From Caldilineaceae bacterium (lineage in GTDB: Bacteria; Chloroflexota; Anaerolineae; Caldilineales; Caldilineaceae): a DNA stretch of 64,000 nucleotides. Shown here in pieces: positions 53,527 to 61,600 of this stretch. The DNA lies in assembly GCA_019637685.1 (NCBI GenBank), contig JAHBVF010000010.1, positions 1 to 64,000 on the forward strand, written 5' to 3'. The notes under the pieces are model-generated. The model had not been told where the DNA came from. It searched no databases and was given only the letters and a program-made list of their open reading frames with translations. Each line of letters opens with the position of its first letter. Position 1 is the stretch's first letter. The translations under genes and the position numbers were made by a program.

Positions 53527-54183
53527 ATGCCCCTTCCCCCGCGCGACGCCACCACTGCGTGGAAAACCTGCCACATAATCGTCAGCCTGTTGATGCCCCT
53601 TCTGGGATCGATTACCATTGAAGGTCGGGAAAATGTTCCCGTGGCTGGCGGTGTGGTTTTGGGCTGCAACCATCCAGGCGGTGTGGATGTGGTGGCTTTG
53701 GGCTACGCCTCGCCCCGCCAGATTTATTATATGGCCAAGCAGGAACTGTTTGAGTTTCGGCCCTGGTTTTCGGCGCTGATCACCTCTGTGGGGGCGTTCC
53801 CCATTCGCCGGGGAACCAATGACACCGCGGCCATCGAACACAGCCTGCGTCTTGTGCGAGAAGGGAATGTGCTCGGTATGTTCCCCGAAGGGACCCGCAA
53901 CCGGGGTCGTCCCCTGGGACGACCCAAGAGCGGGGCCGTGCGTATTGCCGCGCTTACTGGTGCGCCGCTGGTTCCCTCTGCCGTCATCGGCATCCCCGAC
54001 CTGCACAAAGAATGGAAGAACCCTCTGCGTCGGACACGCGTCCAGGTACGCTTTGGTCCCCCCATCCGCTTTGTCGGCGATCCGGATGACAGCGCTGCCA
54101 TCCAGCACACAAGCCTGCAACTGATGCACGCCATTGCCCGTCTCCTGCCCCCGGAACTGCGGGGGATATACGGGGAGGGGTGA
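53527..54183 (+). CDS. lysophospholipid acyltransferase (PlsC-like)
   Basis: A 218-residue membrane-associated 1-acyl-glycerol-3-phosphate acyltransferase-like protein. NHPGGVD is the HX4D catalytic motif, and FPEGTRN and VPSAVIGI are the substrate-binding blocks. A hydrophobic N-terminal segment (IIVSLLMPLLGSI) may anchor it. AAGGAGG lies about 6 nt before the ATG at 53527. It follows the SirB1-like gene closely and ends at a strong terminator. It may make phosphatidic acid or acylate another lipid. Confidence 0.88.
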   Translation: MPLPPRDATTAWKTCHIIVSLLMPLLGSITIEGRENVPVAGGVVLGCNHPGGVDVVALGYASPRQIYYMAKQELFEFRPWFSALITSVGAFPIRRGTNDTAAIEHSLRLVREGNVLGMFPEGTRNRGRPLGRPKSGAVRIAALTGAPLVPSAVIGIPDLHKEWKNPLRRTRVQVRFGPPIRFVGDPDDSAAIQHTSLQLMHAIARLLPPELRGIYGEG

Positions 54184-54184
54184 G

Positions 54185-54233
54185 GAACAAAAAAGGGCCG
54201 GGTTGCATCTCGCAACCCGGCCCTTTTTTGTTC
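54185..54233. terminator. bidirectional terminator between plsC-like gene and korB
   Basis: A 22-bp perfect stem (arms 54185-54206 and 54212-54233) with a 5-nt loop. It has A-runs on one side and T-runs on the other, so it can stop transcription from both convergent genes. Confidence 0.95.
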
Positions 54234-54265
54234 TTGCTGCCGTCGCAACTTTGTGCGTTTTTGGT

Positions 54266-55333
54266 TTAGAAAGTGTCTAGCAGTTTTGCCAATGCTTCCC
54301 GGCTGGGGCGCAGTTTGGATGGGGGCAATTGGGCCAAAGGCGTGCTGGTCAGGTTGAGCAGTTCCAGCATATCCGGCTGCTCTTCGGACACATAAAAGAG
54401 TCCGGTGATCAGCTTGCCTTCTTGCCGGGAGCGGTCCAATACATCAAAGGCCGCGGCCCGGTTGGTCGGGTCGTGCTCCGCGTCCAGCTTCTTCAGCATA
54501 ATCATCGAACCGTCGTGGAGTGCTACCTCCAGCTCTCCCTCGTACTCATCGATCTCAATCTCTTCGTGGATGGCGGGCACGTAGCTTAGCTCGTGCAGAG
54601 GCAGTTCGTGCTCTTTGCCATAGCCATAGCTTTTGGTGGACGAGTCGTGATTGTTGAAGGTGACACAGGGGCTGATAATGTCGATGACCGCAATCCCCCG
54701 GTGGCTGAGCGCGGCTTTGAGCAACGCCTCCACCTGTTTGGGATCACCGGCAAAGCTGCGGGCCACGAAAGTGGCGTTGGCGGCCAGGGCTTCCAGGCAG
54801 ATGTCCAGGGGGGGCAAATGGTTGACGCCCTGATATTTCAACTGTTGGCCGACATCCGCGGTGGCGCTGAACTGACCTTTGGTCAGCCCATACACGCCGT
54901 TGTTCTCCACAATATAGACCATCGGCAAATTGCGGCGCATGGCGTGCTTGAACTGGCCGATGCCAATCGAAGCTGTGTCCCCGTCGCCGCTCACGCCGAT
55001 ACAGGTCAAGTTCTGGTTGGCGGTAATCGCGCCTGTGGACACAGAAGGCATACGCCCGTGTACACTGTTGAAGCCGTGGCTCCAGCCCAGATAGTAGGCG
55101 GGTGTCTTGCTGGAGCAGCCAATGCCGCTCATTTTGATCACCTGGCTCTGGTCCAGCCCCAGTTCCCAGGCCACATTCATAATGCGCTGGCTGACGCTGT
55201 CGTGGCCGCAGCCCTTGCACAGGGTAGACGGGCGGCCTCTGTAGTCGTTCTTTTCCAGCCCCAACGGGTTGACTTTGACGGCGCGGGCGGCCGCGGTCCG
55301 TTTAATGGCAACTTCTTGTGCAGTGGTACTCAT
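54266..55333 (-). CDS. korB: 2-oxoacid:ferredoxin oxidoreductase beta subunit
   Basis: Thiamine-diphosphate subunit of 2-oxoglutarate:ferredoxin oxidoreductase. The 355-residue protein has LCKGCGHD near residue 38, GIGCSSKTP, and GVSGDGDTASIGIGQFKHA for the TPP-Mg site, then VYIVENNGVYGLTKGQ. Together with KorA it makes succinyl-CoA and reduced ferredoxin, or the reverse reaction. Assignment to 2-oxoglutarate rather than pyruvate or branched-chain acids is by family resemblance. The start has AAAGGA 8 nt upstream. It follows korA after 109 nt. Confidence 0.9.
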   Translation of the reverse strand: MSTTAQEVAIKRTAAARAVKVNPLGLEKNDYRGRPSTLCKGCGHDSVSQRIMNVAWELGLDQSQVIKMSGIGCSSKTPAYYLGWSHGFNSVHGRMPSVSTGAITANQNLTCIGVSGDGDTASIGIGQFKHAMRRNLPMVYIVENNGVYGLTKGQFSATADVGQQLKYQGVNHLPPLDICLEALAANATFVARSFAGDPKQVEALLKAALSHRGIAVIDIISPCVTFNNHDSSTKSYGYGKEHELPLHELSYVPAIHEEIEIDEYEGELEVALHDGSMIMLKKLDAEHDPTNRAAAFDVLDRSRQEGKLITGLFYVSEEQPDMLELLNLTSTPLAQLPPSKLRPSREALAKLLDTF

Positions 55334-55442
55334 CGGATATGTCCTTTACTGAAGTGCGGATAGAATTGTGCAGGCTATCAATCCGCGCTGATGCAGAAAA
55401 ATTTGACCGGTGCGGGCAGGTCATCAGACTGCCCGGCGAACA

Positions 55443-57272
55443 TTAGATCCCTGCCGTCACACCCTCGGTGATGAAGCGGGCGCTGAGTGAAAGCCCATCG
55501 CACTTGGCCAGGGAGATTAGTTTGGTGGCCTGGGCCGGCTCCTCTGTGGTCAGAATATTGTGCAACTGGCCGTCGAAGTTAGCCTCCACCACGAAAATCT
55601 TGTCGTAGCTGTGGATAAAGTCCCGCACGCTGGCCCCGATGGGCAGGGCGCGCAGGCGCAGATAGCTGGTGGCAATCCCCTGGGCCGCCAGCCGGGAACG
55701 GGCTTCTTGTACCGCGCCGTCGTTGCTGCCCAGGCTGATAATGCCGATCTCCGCGTCGTTTTCTGTCTCCACCACTGGGCTGGGCACAATGGCACGGGCC
55801 GTGTCGAATTTGCGCCGCAGCCGTTCCAGATTGGCTTCCCAATCTTCCGAACGCTCGCTGTAAACTGCATATTCATTGTGGCCTGTGCCCCGGGTAAAGT
55901 AGGCTGCTCTGGGGTCGGGTGTGCCGGGCAGGGTGCGATAGCCAATACCGTCCCCGTCCACATCTTGATAGCGTCCCCAACTGCCGTTCAGCGCTTTTAA
56001 CCCGCTCGCATCCAACACTTTGCCCCGATCCATTGGTTTTTCGGGATAGACAAAAGGCTCGGTGATGTGGACGTTCATTCCCAGGTCCAGGTCGCTCAAC
56101 ACCAGCACAAGGGTTTGCAGCCGTTCGGCCAGATCAAAGGCCGTGCCTGCAAACTCAAAGCACTCTGCGGGGGTGGCGGGGAAGAGAAGCACATGGCGGC
56201 AATCGCCGTGGCTGAGATAGTAGGCCGATAGAATATCCGGCTGGGCCGTGCGCGTGGGCAGACCCGTGCTGGGTCCCATCCGCTGCACATTCCACACCAC
56301 CGATGGGATTTCGGCAAAATAGGCCAGCCCGGCAAATTCGGCCATCAGGCTCATGCCAGGACCACTGGTGCTGGTCATAGCCCGTGCGCCGGCCCAGCCC
56401 GCGCCCACCACCATTCCAATCGCGGCCAGTTCGTCCTCGGCCTGGATAATGGCGTAGGTGGCTTGCCCCGTGTCCGGGTCCGTGCGCAGTTTGGGCGCAT
56501 ATTTTGCGATGTTCTCGGCCAGGCTGGAGGCTGGGGTAATGGGATACCAGGACGTGACCGCCATCCCGCCGAAGATAGCGCCCAGGGCAGCCGCGGTGTT
56601 GCCATCGGCCATAATTTTGCCCTCGTTGAAGCCAGTCATTGGTGCCACGGCAAAGCCTTCGGGTTTGGTCAAATTCTCCTGCGCCCAGACCGCGGCCCGG
56701 TTGACCATATCCATATTGAGCTGGGCAGGCTTGGGCTTGCCTTCAAAGTTCCAGAGCAGGGCCGCCTCGATTTCGCCCAGATCGATGCCCAGCAGGTGGG
56801 CCAGCACGCCCACGTAGACCATATTTGCCACGTAATCCCGCAAACTGAAGGGCAGATCGGCTGCCTTCACTAGTTCCTTGACAGGCATGGGGTAATAGGT
56901 GACATCCTTGCGATGGGCCGCGATGGGCAGGGAATCGTCGTAGACAACAATGCCGCCGGGGGCAACTTGGGCCATATCTTCGGCCACTGTGCGCCCGTTC
57001 ATGCAGACCTGAACCTCCATTGTCTCCCGCCGCCCCGTATATCCGTCTTTGCTCAGCCGGATGATATACCAGGTGGGCAGCCCCTGGATATTGCTGGGGA
57101 AAAGATTCTTGGCTGTGACAGGAATGCCCATTTTGAAAAGGGCACGCACCAGAACGCCGTTGCTGGTCTGGCTGCCAGAGCCGTTGGCCGTCGCCACATT
57201 GATGGCGAAGTCGTTGATATTCTGGCTGACGTCTACCGGGATGGCCGACGCCTCTCGCACTGCAATCGTCAT
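55443..57272 (-). CDS. korA: 2-oxoacid:ferredoxin oxidoreductase alpha subunit (gamma-alpha fusion)
   Basis: The 609-residue subunit fuses the gamma domain (about 1-190; GSGSQTSNGVLVRALFKMGIPVT) with the alpha domain (from about 215; GGMAVTSWYPITPASSLAEN). TSTSGPGMSLMAEF is typical of the pyrimidine-binding fold. This two-gene arrangement (gamma-alpha plus beta, no separate ferredoxin-like delta subunit) is typical of aerobic and some anaerobic lineages. The start has AAGGAG about 8 nt upstream. The GntR-type gene upstream is on the same strand. Confidence 0.92.
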   Translation of the reverse strand: MTIAVREASAIPVDVSQNINDFAINVATANGSGSQTSNGVLVRALFKMGIPVTAKNLFPSNIQGLPTWYIIRLSKDGYTGRRETMEVQVCMNGRTVAEDMAQVAPGGIVVYDDSLPIAAHRKDVTYYPMPVKELVKAADLPFSLRDYVANMVYVGVLAHLLGIDLGEIEAALLWNFEGKPKPAQLNMDMVNRAAVWAQENLTKPEGFAVAPMTGFNEGKIMADGNTAAALGAIFGGMAVTSWYPITPASSLAENIAKYAPKLRTDPDTGQATYAIIQAEDELAAIGMVVGAGWAGARAMTSTSGPGMSLMAEFAGLAYFAEIPSVVWNVQRMGPSTGLPTRTAQPDILSAYYLSHGDCRHVLLFPATPAECFEFAGTAFDLAERLQTLVLVLSDLDLGMNVHITEPFVYPEKPMDRGKVLDASGLKALNGSWGRYQDVDGDGIGYRTLPGTPDPRAAYFTRGTGHNEYAVYSERSEDWEANLERLRRKFDTARAIVPSPVVETENDAEIGIISLGSNDGAVQEARSRLAAQGIATSYLRLRALPIGASVRDFIHSYDKIFVVEANFDGQLHNILTTEEPAQATKLISLAKCDGLSLSARFITEGVTAGI

Positions 57273-57394
57273 AGGGGGTCTCCTTGCGTTCGGTAAGAGA
57301 AAACAAACCGATTGGTGAATGGTACTGCGTAAACTCTCAACTGTGTTGTAGAGGTTTGGCTTATCCGGGAAGCCAAACCTTTGCTGGCATTGTG

Positions 57395-58168
57395 CTATTC
57401 TCCTGCCGCCAAAATCGTGCCGTCAGGCAGGGGCGTGGCAATGGCATTATCGAAAGGCGCGCCGCGGCTGCCCAGCAATTGCATGTGGGCGACGTGCAGT
57501 TGGCGTGCCTCTGCCAAGGCTCCCTGACCGATGGCTTCGGCTATCTGTTCGTGATAGCGCCAGACCGCGGTCAGGTAGCGATAATCCGCGTAGGTGTTCA
57601 ACTCGATGGCTTCATAGGCATCCCAATAGGCTTCCAGCAGACCGGTGACAAACAGATTGTCCAGCCGCTGAAAGATTGTCATGTGAAAGGCCCGGTGCTC
57701 GGCGTGAGGAATCTGAATCCTTTCCTGTTGCAACTTTTCCCAGGCCAGGGCCACGAGACAGCGCAGGCGGCCCCGATCCTCGTCGGTCAAGCGGTTGACT
57801 GCCTCTTCCCAGAAAGCGATTTCCAGATGGCCGCGCAGCGCGCTGAATGCGTCAAACAGATGTCTGTCCAGACCCAGCCCGAACATCAGACTCTGGCGCA
57901 CCGCGGGCAGGAAATTATAGCCTGTGTAGTGGATGCCCCGCCGGGGGCTGGCTTCGATCAATCCCAAGACCCGCGCAACTTCCAACTGTTCGCGCAGTTT
58001 GCCGACACTGATGCCAATTTCGTTGCTGATTTGATTAAGAGAGGGTAGGCGATTTCCGGGCGTGCAGCCCTGGGCGAGGAGATAGCGAAGAAAGTCGGAC
58101 TCAATCCGGAACTGGGACATGGGATTTGCGCCGTTGCTGGAACCCAAAAAACGCATCTGGTATAACAT
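57395..58168 (-). CDS. GntR family regulator with FCD-type domain
   Basis: A DNA-binding repressor of the FadR/GntR type, up to 257 residues. The winged helix-turn-helix is seen in PGNRLPSLNQISNEIGISVGKLREQLEVARVLGLIE. The C-terminal all-helical part (MFGLGLDRHLFDAFSALRGHLE onwards) has HRAFHMTIFQRLDN and WRYHEQIAEAI, whose His residues match an FCD metal/ligand site. Three starts are possible (58168, 58156, 58120) and none has a good ribosome site; 58120 fits the family best. A perfect palindrome lies 12 nt before the longest start, consistent with self-regulation. korA is a possible target. Confidence 0.82.
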   Translation of the reverse strand: MLYQMRFLGSSNGANPMSQFRIESDFLRYLLAQGCTPGNRLPSLNQISNEIGISVGKLREQLEVARVLGLIEASPRRGIHYTGYNFLPAVRQSLMFGLGLDRHLFDAFSALRGHLEIAFWEEAVNRLTDEDRGRLRCLVALAWEKLQQERIQIPHAEHRAFHMTIFQRLDNLFVTGLLEAYWDAYEAIELNTYADYRYLTAVWRYHEQIAEAIGQGALAEARQLHVAHMQLLGSRGAPFDNAIATPLPDGTILAAGE

Positions 58169-58179
58169 CCGAACCGATT

Positions 58180-58206
58180 GATTTGATTGATCCGATCAAT
58201 CAAATC
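58180..58206. promoter_or_regulatory. 13-bp perfect inverted repeat, probable GntR operator
   Basis: GATTTGATTGATC (58180-58192) and GATCAATCAAATC (58194-58206) are exact complements separated by one base, next to the GntR-type gene. The near-contiguous dyad and location fit an autoregulatory operator. Confidence 0.75.
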
Positions 58207-58417
58207 GTGTTTCCAGTATACGGCAGAGGTTTCGGAAAGTCAATTTGTGAGGGGGCGTAGAAGTTCGTGTTTGCGCACAGCAGAGGGGACTCGTGGCGGT
58301 TTTTTTGCCATCTTCGCCTGGAAAGGAAACCGTGTGTCCCGGCAGAATATATCGTTTCTGGATATAGCGGGCACTTTTTGCCTTCGTTTACCAGATGCCC
58401 CAGTGTAAAAAAGCTGT

Positions 58418-58446
58418 TTGAACTGATTGGGAAGTCCGGGTATAAT
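58418..58446 (+). promoter_or_regulatory. near-consensus promoter of the RHS giant gene
   Basis: TTGAAC (58418-58423), a 17-bp spacer and a perfect TATAAT (58441-58446). It is the best sigma-70-like promoter in the window and gives a leader of about 220 nt before the start codon at 58672. Confidence 0.85.
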
Positions 58447-58671
58447 AGGCAACACTGCTGATACCTCCCGGATTGGCAGATACACAGATTGGGGACTGCA
58501 AACTTTCCGATCTGACTCTTCTTTTACTCTGCAATCTGATTTTAGCGCTGCGATCTTTATGACCATTTCACACAATTTCAACGGTCCGCGGCCCTAACTG
58601 CTCCACTGCTTGAGCGATTCTGCCTGGCTACGCCCCATCCTGCCATTGTGCCAATTCCACAAGGAAAAGCC

Positions 58672-61600
58672 ATGAGCCACCCTTCCGCTCTGTTATCCGT
58701 TGATCGGCCGCGCCCGCGTTCTCTCCTGCACAAGGCCCGGTTTGGGGTTTTGTTTGTGCATGCACTTTTGATAAGCGCGCTGCTGCTAAGCGTGTTGCCC
58801 TCCCCTCAGACCTATGCCCGCCCCATCACCGCGGAATCGACACAGCAGTCCCGGCCAGCTAGGACCAATCCGCTTATTCCCCGCGCCCAGGAGCCGGCGC
58901 GCGCACAAGAATCCATCGCGGTTCAGGCGAACACAATTTCGATTCAGCGCACAGGCTTTGCCCCCGGCATTCTGATTGTGGCCCCTGGCACGGAGGTCGT
59001 TTGGCGCAACGATGACACAGCAACCCATCAGGTGCGGGAAGGTTCGCCGCCGGCCCTTGTCGCTGAGACACAGTTTCTCTTTCTGCCAATGGTGCAATTG
59101 GCCGATGTACAGTCTGCTCAGGTCCATTCCCTCTTTTTGCCCACAATGTACAGCAGCGGCAGCGGTGCGACACAGAGTGCGCCTGCGCTCCAATCGCCGG
59201 CCAATCCTCCGCTCCCCACGCCCCGGCTTGCGACCCACCTGCCTGCCCCTGCCAACGATCACCCCACCTGGGAAAGCGGTTCTCTAGCTCTTGGCGAGAG
59301 CTTCCGCCACACCTTCAGCGAAGCGGGCACATTTGTCTATTACGATCCCACAAACCCGACACTGGCCGGCCAGATTGTCGTGGAAGCCCGGCCCCAACCC
59401 AACCAGCCGCCGACCATCGCCATCGACAGCCCTGCGGCAGACGCGGTGGTGGGCAACTCTGTGCTGGTCACAGGCCGGGTGAGCGACGACAAAGGCGTGG
59501 CGAGTGTGAGCGTCAACGGCGTGGCCGCGGCTCTGTCTGGCAGCGAATTTAGCGCGAATATTTCCCTGGCCGGAGGCAACCAGACGATCAGCGCCGCGGC
59601 CAGAGACACCGACGGCGCGATGGCCGCCACCAGCCGCGTCGTGCGTGTGGACCGCCAGGGACCCCTTCTGACCATCGCCGCGCCGGCGTCCCGCCGGAGT
59701 GTGACCACCCGTCAGCCCTTTGTTTCCATCCAATACAGCGACTTCGACAGCAGCGTGGCCACGGCCAGCCTGACCGCGCGGATCAGCACCCAGGGCAGCC
59801 CGGATGTCTCTGTTGTGGGCGATCTGTCCGTGACCGGCAGCGGAGCCAGCGGTATACTCTCCTCGCCGTTGACGGCCGGGCGCAGCTATACCCTGACCGT
59901 TACCCTGGCCGATGTTGCCGGCAACAGCAGCACGGCCACCTCTTCCTTCTACGTCCCCGCGGACCCCGACAGTATTACGCCCCCGGTCCAGGCCGCGAAG
60001 GGGGGCTGGGTCAGCGGCTCTGTCTACAACTCCACCACCTGTGACGAGGACCTGACCACCTGCGCCGGTCTGCCCGGCGCGCAGGTGACGCTGGAGAAGA
60101 TCAACCCCACGGCTGTGCAGCAGATGAGGGAGAGCCGGGCGCGGGCCATTGCAAGCCGCTGGCAGCGCAGCCGGGCCAACTTTGTGCCCCTGTCGGCGGT
60201 CTCCACAGGGGCGGCGGTGGCTGTCCCGGTCACGGGCACAGTCGTCACCGGGCCGGACGGTTTCTTCGCCTTCCCGGTGGTGGCGAGCGGCCACTATTGG
60301 CTGCGCGTGGAGGCCGACGGCTTCACCTATGCCCAGCGGGAGGTGGAGATCGTGGCCGAACATCACACCGCCACCAGCGCCCTCTACCTCACCCCCCTGG
60401 ACCCGGCGGTCACGGCCTGTGACGCGGGCGGCTGTGCCCACACCAACAGCGACGGATCCATGCAGGTGGTTGTGCCAGCCGGGGCCATTGCGGCTGGCGA
60501 TAATCTGCCCGTCACCGCCACGGTCTTTGATCAGGTGGAATTCTTGCCCAGCGGGGGGCTGCCTGAGGGCACGTGGGAGACCTACGCCTTCAACCTGGGC
60601 GGCGACTCGGACTATGTTTTCCAGCCGGGAACCCCGGTGACCGTGCGCATTGCCAACAGCAAAGGCTTTGCCCCGGGCACCCCTATCCCCCTGGGCTATT
60701 GGAACCCCAATACCCTGGCCTGGGAACACGCCGGCACGGGCACGGTGGATGCCACGGGCCAGTGGGTGGAGATGACCGTCACCCACTTCTCCAACTACGA
60801 CTGCAACGACCCCATCTCCGTCCCGGAGATCGATACGGACGTGGCCGACCAGACCGACGACGACGACATCCAGGAGTGCCCGGCCGGGGAGAACGGCTGC
60901 TTTGTCTCTTTGCAAAAAGGCACGTTGGGCGAAGCGGTAGAATTGCCTGGGGTGCAGGTGCTGGGCGAGAGCGTGGCCCCCTCTCTGGTCTACAACACGG
61001 AGCGCACCGTACCTGCCCAAGTCCTGGACATGCGTTTCTCCCTGGATATTCAGGGCAGCGTCACGTTGGGCGAATCGATTGGGTTTGAACTCTTTATCGA
61101 AGGCGAAAAGACCGATGACTTCACCTTCAGCGCGGATCTGAAGTCCGGCGAAGTGGGCCGTTTCCGCTATCTGTGGGACGGGCGCAATGCCCAGGGCCAT
61201 CTGCTGCCCCCGGGCCTCTACCCCTACACAGCCCGTTTCCGTGTCCCCTATGAGGGCGAATACTGTTATGCCCTAGACGGCATCTTTGGCAACCCGCCGG
61301 ACTGCACCAACGGCGGCACGGGTGTCTTCGTCACCGGTGAAAAGCGCCTGGCTGTGGAGGGAACTGTAGAGTTGAACACCCAACTGGACAGCCCCTACGG
61401 CGCGGGTTGGGTGTTGAGCGGCCAGCAGCGGCTCTACGCGGACGAGGCCGGGCGTATTCTGATCATCGACGGCGACCGCGCGGTGGAGTTCTACGCGCCG
61501 GCGCAGAATGTGCTGGCCCAATCCCAGGGCGTCGCCTTGGCCGGGGGCGGTCTCGTGGCTCAGGTCGAATCGACCGTTTCCCCGTCGCCCCGGGTCCTGG

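Larger units (their letters stand above)
58169..58671. other. divergent spacer before the RHS giant gene (503 bp)
   Basis: Holds the GntR-side palindrome (58180-58206), the GGGCGTAGAAGTTCG 15-mer (58253-58267), the RHS-gene promoter (58418-58446) and a leader of about 220 nt. No gene is supported. Confidence 0.6.

Noticed and set aside
59284..61200. 638-residue minus-strand open frame
   Set aside because: Antisense shadow of the RHS giant gene; composition (Gly/Arg/Ala-rich) and absence of domains show it is not coding.
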